Shown here: positions 1 to 7,930 of the stretch, piece after piece
How the letters are laid out: every line of letters begins with the position of its first letter
Position numbering within the stretch: position 1 is the first letter of the stretch
Assembly: GCA_015662065.1 (NCBI GenBank)
Contig: DQUX01000003.1
Span: 1-12,565 of the forward strand
Source of the DNA: Anaerolineales bacterium
Lineage (GTDB): Bacteria > Chloroflexota > Anaerolineae > B4-G1 > DUEL01
Length of the DNA: 12,565 nt
Direction of reading: 5' to 3'
Translations under genes and position numbers: made by a program
Notes under the pieces: model-generated
Told to the model about the DNA's origin: nothing
The model's database searches: none
What the model saw: the letters and a program-made list of their open reading frames with translations, nothing else

Positions 1-552
1 CTCGACACCCCCCCCACCCTCCTCTTCGTCGGCCGCCTCCGCTACTACAAGGGGCTGGACACGCTCCTGCACGCCCTCACCGACCTGCCTGGCGTCCGCC
101 TGAAAATCGTGGGCGACGGGCCGATGCGCCGTCCCTGGGAGAGACTGGCAGCGGAACTGGGGGTTGCCGGCCGGGTCCGCTTCCTCGGCGAGGTGGACGA
201 TGCCGACCTGCCCCCCCTGTACCACCAGGCCCACCTCTTCGTCCTCCCCGCCAACACCCGCGCCGAGGCCTTCGGCACGGTGCTGCTGGAAGCGATGGCC
301 TCAGGCCTGCCTTGCGTCACCACCGACGTGGGCACCGGCACCTCCTGGGTGGTGCAAGAGGGGGCGACAGGGTTGGTCGTGCGCCCGCAGGACCCCAAGG
401 CCCTCGCGGGAGCGATCCGCAGCCTCCTGACCGACCCCGAGCACCGGGCCAGGATGGCCCAGGCAGGCCGCGCCCGGGTGGAGGCGGAGTTCACCCAGGC
501 CCAAATGATCGCCCGGGTGCAGGCAGTGTACGAGGAAGCACTGACCGCTTGA
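1..552 (+). CDS. Glycosyltransferase family 4 (GT-B), C-terminal part only
   Basis: The reading frame is open from the first base, so the N-terminal acceptor-binding half lies outside the window; 183 residues are visible. They form the nucleotide-sugar-binding Rossmann half of a GT-B 'group 1' transferase. The motifs appear in the usual order: FVGRLRYYKGLDTLL, KIVGDGPM, RVRFLGEVDDADLPPLY, then the E-x7-E signature EAFGTVLLEAMASGLP, whose acidic residues contact the donor nucleotide sugar in this family. The C-terminal helices (LTDPEHRARMAQAGRARVE) are also typical. The enzyme would add a sugar to a growing lipid-linked or surface glycan at the cytoplasmic membrane face. That fits the downstream epimerase, WecA-like and ligase-like genes. 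Donor and acceptor cannot be read from this part. The family call is secure; the exact reaction is unknown. Confidence 0.93.
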   Translation, partial: LDTPPTLLFVGRLRYYKGLDTLLHALTDLPGVRLKIVGDGPMRRPWERLAAELGVAGRVRFLGEVDDADLPPLYHQAHLFVLPANTRAEAFGTVLLEAMASGLPCVTTDVGTGTSWVVQEGATGLVVRPQDPKALAGAIRSLLTDPEHRARMAQAGRARVEAEFTQAQMIARVQAVYEEALTA

Positions 553-576
553 TTTTTCACCCGTTTCAGGTAAGAT
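549..576 (+). promoter_or_regulatory. Possible sigma70 promoter for the MNT/HEPN pair
   Basis: TTGATT at 549-554 and TAAGAT at 571-576 are separated by 16 bp, with 4 of 6 consensus matches in each box. The -35 box overlaps the stop codon of the glycosyltransferase. Initiation would fall only about 10 nt before the ATG at 596, just ahead of the AAGGAG ribosome binding site at 584-589. This would let the MNT/HEPN pair be transcribed separately from the polysaccharide genes. It is a weak call from consensus matching only. Confidence 0.3.
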
Positions 577-595
577 ACATCGCAAGGAGAGATAG

Positions 596-922
596 ATGCG
601 ACGTCTGTCCAGGGCACGCTTCCAGGAAGAACTGGACCGCATACTCGAAGGGCTTCGCCAGTACCGGCCGCTGAAGGTCATCCTCTTCGGCTCCTTTGCC
701 AGGGGAGATGACCACGCGCTCAGTGATATAGACCTGGTGATCGTTAAGGAAACAGACCGGCCCTTCGCGGAGCGGACCGGCGATGTGCTGGCCCTGTGCG
801 ACTACTCCATCCCCCTAGAACCTCTAGTCTATACGCCGGAAGAGCTCGCCCGGCTGCAAGCAGAGGGGAACCCTTTCATCGAACAAGTCCTGCGTGAGGG
901 AAAGGTCATCTATGAATCGTAA
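596..922 (+). CDS. mntA: MntA-like minimal nucleotidyltransferase (type VII antitoxin family)
   Basis: This 108-residue protein is a single pol-beta-type nucleotidyltransferase domain of normal MNT size. The active-site signature is clear: GSFARG at residues 32-37, then SDIDL with the two metal-binding aspartates D44 and D46. The third acidic position, usually Asp before the conserved VYTPEE stretch, is Glu here (E75 in LEPLVYTPEEL). In characterised HepT-MntA systems the MNT protein neutralises its HEPN partner by transferring AMP to a tyrosine near the HEPN R-x4-H-x-Y motif. Here the partner gene directly downstream overlaps by 11 bp but is truncated. The start at 596 is supported by AAGGAGA at 584-590. 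The pair sits inside an otherwise biosynthetic cluster, so it may have been inserted. The family call is firm; antitoxin function is inferred and may be vestigial. Confidence 0.88.
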   Translation: MRRLSRARFQEELDRILEGLRQYRPLKVILFGSFARGDDHALSDIDLVIVKETDRPFAERTGDVLALCDYSIPLEPLVYTPEELARLQAEGNPFIEQVLREGKVIYES

Positions 923-1112
923 CCTGCAGAAAGCCCATCGCTGGCTCGCTCAGGCTGTCCACGATGCCAATGCAGCCGACCTGAACGCTCGCGAGGGATA
1001 TGCGGCCCTGGCCTGCTTCCTGGCCCAGCAGGCAGCGGATAAGGGGCTGAAGGCTTACCTCTATGCCCAGCAGGTTGGGCAACGGATCCCCCCCGAGGAG
1101 GAGGTGCCGTGA
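912..1112 (+). pseudogene. hepT: Truncated HepT-like HEPN-domain gene
   Basis: The 66-residue product begins as a typical HEPN (PF05168-like) protein. Its first helix is MNRNLQKAHRWLAQAVHDA, followed by the family's hallmark second helix ACFLAQQAADKGLKAYLYAQ. After about residue 54 the match ends, and a short unrelated tail (GQRIPPEEEVP) runs into a stop. HEPN proteins are usually 110-140 residues; the missing half carries the H-x-L helix and the R-x4-6-H motif needed for RNase activity and for AMPylation by MntA. The last 30 bases double as the leader and ribosome binding site (GAGGAGG) of the epimerase gene, whose GTG start overlaps this stop. This suggests a deletion or recombination junction near 1070-1080. 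The ATG at 912 inside the end of the MNT gene is the normal coupled arrangement. A short functional protein cannot be excluded, but toxin activity is unlikely. Confidence 0.75.
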
Positions 1113-2080
1113 GAATCCTGGTCACCGGCGGCGCGGGCTTCATCGGCTCTAACCTGGTGGATGCACTGATGGCCCAGGGCCACGAGGTCACCGTCCTGGA
1201 CAACCTCTCCGTGGGCAAGGTGGAGAACATCGCCCACCACCTGGATAACGAGCACTTCCACTTCGTCAACGACTCCATCCTCAACCTCACCACCCTGGAG
1301 CGATTGGTCCGCCAGGCCGACCTGATCTACCACCTGGCGGCGGTGGTGGGGGTCAAGTACGTGGTGGAGGACCCCCTGACTGCCATCATCACCAACGTCC
1401 GGGGCACGGAGAACGTGCTGGAGCTGGCCTTCAAATACTGGGTCAAGACCGTCATCGCCTCCAGCTCCGAGATCTACGGCAAGTCCACCGAGGTCCCCCT
1501 CCGGGAGGATAGCGACCGGCTGCTCGGGCCGACCTCCGTCGGCCGCTGGTCCTACTCCGACGCTAAAGCGATCGACGAGTACTTCGGCCTCGCCTACGCC
1601 CGCAAGGGGCTGCCCGTGACCGTGGTCCGCTACTTCAACGCCTACGGCCCCCGGCTCGACCCGCTGGGCTACGGCAGCGTCATCGCCCGGTTCATCACCC
1701 AGGCCCTGCAGGGCGATCCCCTGACCGTCTACGACGACGGGGAACAGACCCGCTGCTTCACCTACGTGGAAGACACCGTGGAGGGCACCATCCTGGCCGC
1801 CACGGTCCACCAGGCGGCGGGGCAGGTTTTCAACATCGGCTCCAACCGGGAGACCAGCATCAACGAACTGGCCCGGCTGATCCGAGGACTGACCAACTCC
1901 CCCTCCGAGATCGCCCACGTGCCCGCCGCATCCACCTACGGCCCCGACTTCGAAGAGACGCGCCGCCGCGTGCCGGACGTGACCCGGGCGCGGGACGTGC
2001 TGGGCTTCGAGGCCCGGACCCCGCTGGAAGAGGGGCTCCGCCGGACCCTGGACTGGTTTCGGCGACGAAACGGGGGGTAG
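1109..2080 (+). CDS. NAD-dependent epimerase/dehydratase (extended SDR), UDP-sugar decarboxylase/epimerase-like
   Basis: This 323-residue enzyme has the normal length for an extended SDR acting on nucleotide sugars. The N-terminal NAD-binding motif GGAGFIG is at residues 7-13 and D30 follows the second strand. The catalytic set is S118-S120 in SSSEIYG, Y149 and K153 in YSDAK. The sugar-nucleotide-binding half contains RYFNAYGPRLDPLGYG and QALQGDPLTVYDDGEQTR. Glu after the Ser pair and the run from PRLD to EQTR most resemble UDP-glucuronate decarboxylases (UXS), but C4-epimerases and 4,6-dehydratases share much of this. The GTG start at 1109 lies exactly before the first beta strand, behind GAGGAGG, and overlaps the broken HEPN gene by 4 bp, so its translation may now be coupled to that remnant. 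The product would feed the glycan made by this operon. Family certain, reaction not. Confidence 0.9.
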   Translation: MRILVTGGAGFIGSNLVDALMAQGHEVTVLDNLSVGKVENIAHHLDNEHFHFVNDSILNLTTLERLVRQADLIYHLAAVVGVKYVVEDPLTAIITNVRGTENVLELAFKYWVKTVIASSSEIYGKSTEVPLREDSDRLLGPTSVGRWSYSDAKAIDEYFGLAYARKGLPVTVVRYFNAYGPRLDPLGYGSVIARFITQALQGDPLTVYDDGEQTRCFTYVEDTVEGTILAATVHQAAGQVFNIGSNRETSINELARLIRGLTNSPSEIAHVPAASTYGPDFEETRRRVPDVTRARDVLGFEARTPLEEGLRRTLDWFRRRNGG

Positions 2081-2107
2081 GCACCCCAACGTAGGGAGCA
2101 AACAACG

Positions 2108-5100
2108 ATGTCCTCAACTCGACTGAGCGCTCTGCTCGACGGTATCCTGGAGGCCGGCTGGCTTTCGGCGATCGTCGTCACGCCGCTGTTCTTCAACATC
2201 TACTCCAGCCGCATCTTCGAGCCGGACAAACTGACCACCCTCCGGTCCATCGCCCTGGTGATGGCCGCCGCCTGGCTGGCCCGGTGGATAGAGGAGCGGG
2301 CCGGCGGTCAACGCCCCCTGCGCATCACCCGGCGGACCCCGCTGGTGCTCCCCACCCTCTTCACCGTCCTGGTCTACCTGGTCAGCACCCTCTTCTCCGT
2401 CACCCCCCACACCAGCTTCTTCGGCTCCTACCAGCGACTCCAGGGCACCTTCACCACCCTCTCCTACATCGTCATCTTCCTGATCGTCCTGGACCGAATG
2501 CGGACTCGGGCGCAGGTGGATCGCTTCATCACCACCCTGATCCTCAACAGCCTCCCCATCGCCCTCTACGGCTTCGTCCAGCACTCCCGACGCGACCCCC
2601 TCCCCTGGGGCGGAGACGTGACCAAGCGGGTCGCCTCCAATATGGGCAACGCCATCTTCGTCGCCGCCTACCTGATTATGGTGGTGCCCCCTACCCTGGC
2701 CCGCATCGTGCACTCCTTCCGGTCCATTCTGACCGACGAGGAGACCGGTACGGCGGACGTGCTCCGCGCCGCAGCCTACATCTTCATCTTCCTGGTCCAG
2801 GTCATCGCCATCTGGTACACCAAGAGCCGCGGTCCCCTGATGGGCCTCCTGGTCGGGCTGAGTGTGTGGGTCTTCCTGGGACTGCTGAGCCTGCAGCACA
2901 CCGCCCGGAGGGCTAGTCCCCTCCAGCCCAACCATCTCCTCGGGGACCTGGGGCGAGGCCTGGCCTTCGGGCTGGGAAGTCTGGCGGCGGCGGGGACGGC
3001 GGCGGGGCTCCTCTACCTCGCCAGCCGGGCCGTCGCCGCGCCGGGCAGCAGCCTCCCCCAGTGGATCGGGATGGGCACCGCCCTACTGGTCCTTTCGGGC
3101 GGCTGGCTGACCTTCATCGTCAACCGGTGGGGCTACCGCTGGCTGTGGATCGGCGCGCTGCTCATCGGCATCCTCTTCGCCGCCGGCCTCCTATCCATCA
3201 ACCTGGTCGAGCCGATCCACGCCTGGAGCCAGCAGCAACCCTGGATGGGTCGGCTGGACGACGTGCTCCAGGCCGAGAGCGGCACCGGTAAGGTCCGCTC
3301 CCTCCTCTGGCAGCAGGCCCTGGACCTGATCTTGCCCCACGAACCCCTCGAGTATCCGCCCACCGCAGCCGACCCCGAGGGGCACCCCGACCGCTTCAAC
3401 AGCCTGCGACCGCTGGCGGGGTACGGCCCGGAATCTATGTTCGTGGCCGCCAACCGCTTCTACCCGCCGCTCCTGGGCCACTACGAGGCCCGCACCGCCT
3501 CCGGCGACCGCGCCCACAACGAGACGCTGGACACGCTGGTCATCACCGGCCTGCTGGGCTTCGCTGCCTACCTGTGGCTGTTCGGCAGTCTCTTCTACTT
3601 TGGCCTGCGCTGGCTGGGATTCCTGCCCGATGGCCGCCGGCGGCCTCTCTTCTTCGCCCTGCTGATCCTGGGGGCAGCCATCGCCGTGGCGGTGGTCATC
3701 CCCGCCACCGGCCCGCATTTCTTCGGGCTGGCCGTCCCCGTCGGGATGACGGGAGGGCTGCTTCTCTACCTCATCCTCCACGGCTTCTCCGCGTACCGGA
3801 AACGGGAGGACAGCCCGGCGCTCCATCCCGACTCCATCCTGCTGACCGGCATCCTGGCCACTTTCGTGGCCCACCTCATCGAGATCAACTTCGGCATCGC
3901 TATCGCCGCTACCAGGACCACCTTCTGGGCACTGGCCGGGACGTTTGTGGTCGTAGGTCTGCAATGGCTCGTGGAGGAAGAGAAACACCCGGCAGCATCT
4001 CCGGCGGACCGGCACGTCCGGGACAAGCGCAGGAAGAAACGGCGCCGACAACCGGTCCCCTCCCGGCCGCGCCGGGCCCCCCGCTCGACCACCCCGCCCT
4101 GGCTGTGGCCCAGCCTGGGCGCAGCCCTCATCGGCGCGCTGATCCTGGGCACGCTGGCCTACGACTTCGTGAACAACGTGGAGCGGCTGACCGACCCGCT
4201 ACAGATCCTCTGGCGCTCCCTGGCGGTGGTCGCCATCCCCGCCAACCGACCACCCCGCTCCTCCCTGGGCATCCTGATGGTGTTCGGGATGACCTGGCTG
4301 ACGACCGGCCTGCTGACGGTGGCCCAAATGGTGAAGCGGGGGAGCTTCCGAGAACGACGGGGAGAGGAATGGGCCGCCGCCCTGGTCGTCCTGAGCCTCC
4401 CCCTGGTGGCGGGAACGGCCTTCGGGCTGGCCCTGGCCGGGCGACACGCCCACGCGGCTGGCGCGCAGATCCAGACCATCGCCGACGCCCTCCGCCTCTC
4501 CGAGTATGTGGCAGGGCAGGTCGGCGCCTACTACCTCTTCCTGGCCGCCGTTCTTCTGCTGGGCGGGGCGGCCCTGACGGGCGAGCGGGCCCTGCCCAAG
4601 CGGTGGGGGACCATCGCCGGCACGGCGGTCGCCCTGGTACTGCTGGTCGTGGTCCCTACCGCCGCCTACCAGCTCAACCTCCGTCCCATCCTGGCCGACA
4701 TCGTCTACAAGCAGGGCGATCCGTGGGAGCGGCAGGGCCAATGGGCGGTGGCGATCCAGCACTATCAGCGGGCCATCGAACTGGCCCCCCAGGAGGATTT
4801 CTACCACCTCTACCTGGGCCGGGCCTACCTGGAGTACGCCACCTCACTAGACGACCCGATCCAGCAGGACCTGGTGATGCGGGAGACGGAGCGGGTGCTG
4901 CTGACCGCCCAGGCCCTTAACCCCCTCAACACCGACCACAGCGCCAACCTGGCCCGGATGTACAGCCGCTGGTCGGGCCTACCGGCCGGCCGGGAGCACA
5001 GCCAGGCGCTGGCGGAGCTCTCCTCCCACTACTACGATACCGCCACCCGCCTGAGCCCCCACAACGCCATCCTCTGGAATGAATGGGCCCGCCTCTATCA

Positions 5101-5554
5101 CTACATCCTGGGCGATGAGGAGGGGTTCCAGCGCACCATCAACCGCTCTCTGGAACTGGACCCTGAGTTCGAGCAGACCTGGCTCCTCATCGGCGATGTG
5201 CGCCTTGAAGAGGGGGACCTGGAGGGGACGGTCGAGGCCTACCGCACCGCGCTGGAGATCCGCCCCCGCCAGCCGCACGTGTGGAACGCCCTGGGACGGG
5301 TCTACCTGCAACTGGGGCGGCCCCAGGAGGCCATCGAGGCCCTCTCCCAGGCGCTGGAACTGGCCCCCAACGCTCGGGACGCCTGGGATACCCATCGGCT
5401 GCTGGCCATCGCGTACCACCAGACCGGCGATCCCATCCAGGCCCTGATCGAAGCGCAGATCGCCCTGCAGATGGCCCCGGAGGATCAGCGGCCACTGGTA
5501 GAAGAACTGCTACAGCAATTGCAGCAACCGCCGCCCGGGGAAACGTCGCCGTGA
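2108..5554 (+). CDS. O-antigen ligase/polymerase-like (Wzy_C) multi-spanning protein with C-terminal TPR domain
   Basis: The 1148-residue protein falls into three parts. Residues about 18-365 hold some 11 hydrophobic spans, with the Wzy_C-type KSRGPLMG at 239-246. A large polar loop of about 110 residues follows and ends in RAHNETLD (H470), matching the conserved His of the WaaL/Wzy_C family, directly before further spans. Next come about 9 more spans to roughly residue 856, interrupted near 635-658 by a very basic stretch (DKRRKKRRRQP). From about 872 to the end are TPR-type helix pairs, such as GDLEGTVEAYRTALEIRP and GRPQEAIEALSQALELAP. Such proteins join or polymerise lipid-linked glycans on the outer face of the membrane; the TPRs probably recruit partners or measure chains. 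At about 20 spans it is about twice the usual ligase. AGGGAG at 2093-2098 supports the ATG. Substrate unknown. Confidence 0.85.
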   Translation: MSSTRLSALLDGILEAGWLSAIVVTPLFFNIYSSRIFEPDKLTTLRSIALVMAAAWLARWIEERAGGQRPLRITRRTPLVLPTLFTVLVYLVSTLFSVTPHTSFFGSYQRLQGTFTTLSYIVIFLIVLDRMRTRAQVDRFITTLILNSLPIALYGFVQHSRRDPLPWGGDVTKRVASNMGNAIFVAAYLIMVVPPTLARIVHSFRSILTDEETGTADVLRAAAYIFIFLVQVIAIWYTKSRGPLMGLLVGLSVWVFLGLLSLQHTARRASPLQPNHLLGDLGRGLAFGLGSLAAAGTAAGLLYLASRAVAAPGSSLPQWIGMGTALLVLSGGWLTFIVNRWGYRWLWIGALLIGILFAAGLLSINLVEPIHAWSQQQPWMGRLDDVLQAESGTGKVRSLLWQQALDLILPHEPLEYPPTAADPEGHPDRFNSLRPLAGYGPESMFVAANRFYPPLLGHYEARTASGDRAHNETLDTLVITGLLGFAAYLWLFGSLFYFGLRWLGFLPDGRRRPLFFALLILGAAIAVAVVIPATGPHFFGLAVPVGMTGGLLLYLILHGFSAYRKREDSPALHPDSILLTGILATFVAHLIEINFGIAIAATRTTFWALAGTFVVVGLQWLVEEEKHPAASPADRHVRDKRRKKRRRQPVPSRPRRAPRSTTPPWLWPSLGAALIGALILGTLAYDFVNNVERLTDPLQILWRSLAVVAIPANRPPRSSLGILMVFGMTWLTTGLLTVAQMVKRGSFRERRGEEWAAALVVLSLPLVAGTAFGLALAGRHAHAAGAQIQTIADALRLSEYVAGQVGAYYLFLAAVLLLGGAALTGERALPKRWGTIAGTAVALVLLVVVPTAAYQLNLRPILADIVYKQGDPWERQGQWAVAIQHYQRAIELAPQEDFYHLYLGRAYLEYATSLDDPIQQDLVMRETERVLLTAQALNPLNTDHSANLARMYSRWSGLPAGREHSQALAELSSHYYDTATRLSPHNAILWNEWARLYHYILGDEEGFQRTINRSLELDPEFEQTWLLIGDVRLEEGDLEGTVEAYRTALEIRPRQPHVWNALGRVYLQLGRPQEAIEALSQALELAPNARDAWDTHRLLAIAYHQTGDPIQALIEAQIALQMAPEDQRPLVEELLQQLQQPPPGETSP

Positions 5555-6552
5555 CCGTCTACCTTCTTGTCTTCGCTGGCGCGCTGGTGCTGGCCATCGG
5601 CGGGACCCCCCTGGCCCGCCTCCTGGCCCCCCGGATGGGCGTGATGGACCAACCCTCCGCCCGCAAGGTCCACACCCGGCCGGTGCCGAGGCTGGGCGGC
5701 GCGGCCATCTACCTGGCCGTGCTGGCCGCCGCCGTGATCCTGGGCGAGCGGTACCGGTTCGCCCAGTTCGGCTCCATCATCATCGGTGCCACCGGCATCT
5801 CCTTCCTGGGCCTGCTGGACGACCGGTGGGGCGTGCGACCCATCATCAAGATCGTCGGGCAGGTGCTGGCGGCCCTGCTCCTCTGGGCCACCGGAGTCCG
5901 CGTGGGCACCTTCCACCTCCCCCCACTGGACCTTGCCATCACGGTTTTCTGGGTTGGCTACATCACCAACGGCCTCAACCTCTTGGACAATATGGACGGG
6001 CTGGCCGGGGGGGTGGCCGCCATCGCCGCCGCCTACTTCGCCCTGATGTGTGCCTTCAGCGGGCAGTACCTGGTGGGCGCCCTCTCGGCGGCCGTCCTGG
6101 GAGCCTGCCTGGGCTTCCTCTTCTACAACCTGAACCCGGCCAGTATCTTCATGGGGGATTCCGGCGCCCTCTTCCTCGGCTTCACCCTGGCCGCCGTCGG
6201 CATCAAGCTCCGCTTCCCGGAGAACGTCACCTTCGTCACCTGGATGGTGCCGGTGCTGGTGATGGGGTTGCCCATCTTCGACACCACCCTGGTCATCCTC
6301 TCCCGCCTGCGCCGGGGGCTCAACCCCCTGACCCACCCGGGCAAGGACCACGTCTCCCACCGGCTGGTGGCCGCCGGGATGACCCCCCGAGAGGCCGTCC
6401 TCACCCTCTACGTCGTAGCCTTCGTCCTGGGTATGATGGCCGTCTTCGTCACCCAGGCCTCCGTGGCCGAAGGTTATACCGTCGGAGGGCTTACCCTCCT
6501 GGCCGGCCTCTATGCCCTGTGGCAGCTCGAACGCCCTCCCTTCTTCGAATGA
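5551..6552 (+). CDS. Polyprenyl-phosphate N-acetylhexosamine-1-phosphate transferase (WecA/TagO family)
   Basis: This 333-residue, roughly 10-span protein has all the PNPT-family signatures: the Mg-binding pair D90-D91 in LLDDRWG, NLLDNMDGLAGG with N143, D146 and D149, MGDSGALFLGF from 201, and the C-terminal loop H267-V-S-H270-R that stands where WecA proteins have their His-rich HHR motif. It would transfer a sugar-1-phosphate (probably a HexNAc-1-P) from a UDP donor to undecaprenyl or another polyprenyl phosphate, the first membrane step of glycan assembly. Absence of MraY-specific sequence and the polysaccharide neighbours favour WecA/TagO over MraY. The GTG start at 5551 overlaps the stop of the ligase gene in a GTGA, which indicates translational coupling; only a weak purine stretch precedes it. 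The next gene starts 11 bp downstream, within a heptamer repeat. Family call secure; substrate inferred. Confidence 0.93.
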   Translation: MTVYLLVFAGALVLAIGGTPLARLLAPRMGVMDQPSARKVHTRPVPRLGGAAIYLAVLAAAVILGERYRFAQFGSIIIGATGISFLGLLDDRWGVRPIIKIVGQVLAALLLWATGVRVGTFHLPPLDLAITVFWVGYITNGLNLLDNMDGLAGGVAAIAAAYFALMCAFSGQYLVGALSAAVLGACLGFLFYNLNPASIFMGDSGALFLGFTLAAVGIKLRFPENVTFVTWMVPVLVMGLPIFDTTLVILSRLRRGLNPLTHPGKDHVSHRLVAAGMTPREAVLTLYVVAFVLGMMAVFVTQASVAEGYTVGGLTLLAGLYALWQLERPPFFE

Positions 6553-6553
6553 A

Positions 6554-6578
6554 AAATGACAAATGATAAATGACAAAT
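6554..6578 (+). repeat. Heptanucleotide tandem repeat (AAATGAY units)
   Basis: Three and a half copies of a 7-base unit, AAATGAC / AAATGAT / AAATGAC / AAAT, form an abruptly AT-rich patch in a GC-rich operon. It fills the gap between the WecA-like stop and the next gene and supplies that gene's apparent ATG (6563) and first codons. The length and imperfect 7-base period resemble short tandemly repeated heptamers described in cyanobacteria; homology to those is not implied. Confidence 0.8.
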
Positions 6579-7930
6579 ATGTCTTCTTGCAAGACAAAAT
6601 CACCAACCGTTCCGCCCACATCGCCGTGATCGGGCTGGGGTACGTGGGGTTGCCTCTGTCCGTGGGGTTCGCCCGGGCCGGCTTTCACGTCGTCGGCGTG
6701 GAAGTGGACGAACGGAAGGTCGCATCGTTAAACGCCGGACAGAGCTACATCGAAGATGTCACCGATGCCGACCTGGCCCCCCACGTGGAGGCCGGCCTCC
6801 TGCGGGCCACCGCCGACTACGACGCCCTGCACGACACGGACGCCATCTTCATCTGCGTCCCCACTCCCTACGACGCCCAGCGCGCGCCCGACCTCTCCTT
6901 CGTCCGCGCCGCCGCCGAGGGAATCCGCCCCCGCCTCAAGCCTGGCCAACTGATCGTCCTCCAATCCACCACCTACCCCGGCACCACCGAGGAGGTGGTC
7001 CAGCCCATCCTGGAGCAGAGCGGCCTTAAGGCCGGCGCCGATTTCTACCTGGCCTTCTCGCCGGAGCGGATCGATCCCGGCAACCCCCAGTGGTCGGCCT
7101 ACAACACCCCCAAGGTGGTCGGCGGCATCACCCCCGAGTGCACCCGGCTGGCCTGCGACCTCCTGAGCCAGATGGGCGCGCCGGTCCACCCGGTCTCCTC
7201 CCCCCGGGCCGCCGAGATGACCAAGCTCCTGGAGAACATCTTCCGCTCCGTCAACATCGCCCTGGTCAACGAACTGGCCCTGCTGGCAGAGCGGATGGGG
7301 ATCGACTTCTGGGAGGTGGTCGAGGCGGCCAAGACCAAACCCTTCGGCTTTATGCCTTTCTACCCAGGGGCGGGGGTCGGCGGGCACTGCATCCCGGTGG
7401 ACCCCTACTACCTGAGCTGGAAGGCCCGCGAGTACGATTTCTACACCAAGTTCATCGAGCTGGCCGCCGAGGTGAACCAGGCGATGCCCTACCACGCGGT
7501 GGACCTGGTGACCAAGGCCCTCTCCCGGCGAGGCCGCCCCGTTAAGGGCGCCCGGATCCTGGTGCTGGGCGTGGCCTTCAAGCCGGACGTGGACGACCCC
7601 CGCAACTCCCCCGCCGAGCGGGTCATCGAGTTGCTCCTCTCGCGCGGGGCCCGGGTCCGCTATCACGATCCCCACGTGGACCGCTTCCGGGTCGGCGGGG
7701 ACGTCTTCTACCGGCCCAACCTCACCCTGGAGTCGGTCTCCCTAACCGACGAGGAACTCAGGGCGGCCGACTGCGTCGTCATCGTCACCGGACACCACAG
7801 CCTGGACTACGAACAGGTGGTGGAAAAGGCCCCCTTGGTCGTGGACTGCTGCAACGCCACGGCATCCCCCGCCCACAGCTCCGACCGGGTGGTCCGCCTG
7901 GGGGCCCCGTTCCCACCGAAACTAACGTGA
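6563..7930 (+). CDS. UDP-N-acetylhexosamine 6-dehydrogenase (WbpA/WecC/TviB class of the UDP-Glc/GDP-Man dehydrogenase family)
   Basis: The 455-residue enzyme has the three expected domains: an NAD-binding domain with GLGYVGLPL (about residues 24-32), a central helical domain with K221 and N225 in EMTKLLENIF, and a UDP-binding C-terminal domain from about 325 containing VLGVAFKPDVDDPRNSPA. The catalytic cysteine is C276 in GVGGHCIPVDPYYL. That GGHC-I-P-x-D form marks the UDP-HexNAc dehydrogenases; UDP-glucose dehydrogenases usually have GSCFPKD. It would oxidise UDP-GlcNAc or an epimer twice at C6 to the uronic acid. Family members often start L-x-K-I-x-N-K before the first strand, and FLQDKITNRSAHIAVIG fits, so the ATG at 6563 or the TTG at 6587 is plausible. 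No good Shine-Dalgarno precedes it; the start lies in the heptamer repeat, suggesting coupling to the upstream gene. Confidence 0.92.
   Translation: MINDKYVFLQDKITNRSAHIAVIGLGYVGLPLSVGFARAGFHVVGVEVDERKVASLNAGQSYIEDVTDADLAPHVEAGLLRATADYDALHDTDAIFICVPTPYDAQRAPDLSFVRAAAEGIRPRLKPGQLIVLQSTTYPGTTEEVVQPILEQSGLKAGADFYLAFSPERIDPGNPQWSAYNTPKVVGGITPECTRLACDLLSQMGAPVHPVSSPRAAEMTKLLENIFRSVNIALVNELALLAERMGIDFWEVVEAAKTKPFGFMPFYPGAGVGGHCIPVDPYYLSWKAREYDFYTKFIELAAEVNQAMPYHAVDLVTKALSRRGRPVKGARILVLGVAFKPDVDDPRNSPAERVIELLLSRGARVRYHDPHVDRFRVGGDVFYRPNLTLESVSLTDEELRAADCVVIVTGHHSLDYEQVVEKAPLVVDCCNATASPAHSSDRVVRLGAPFPPKLT

Noticed and set aside
1061..2101. 346-codon open frame on the minus strand opposite the epimerase gene
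   Set aside because: It is a mirror of the GC-rich coding frame: composition is Val/Gly/Asp/Gln-rich, no domain is recognisable, and the plus strand encodes an unmistakable SDR enzyme.
3574..4920. 448-codon plus-strand open frame inside the ligase/TPR gene
   Set aside because: A Pro/Arg/Gly-rich out-of-frame translation typical of high-GC coding DNA, with no ribosome binding site or family match.
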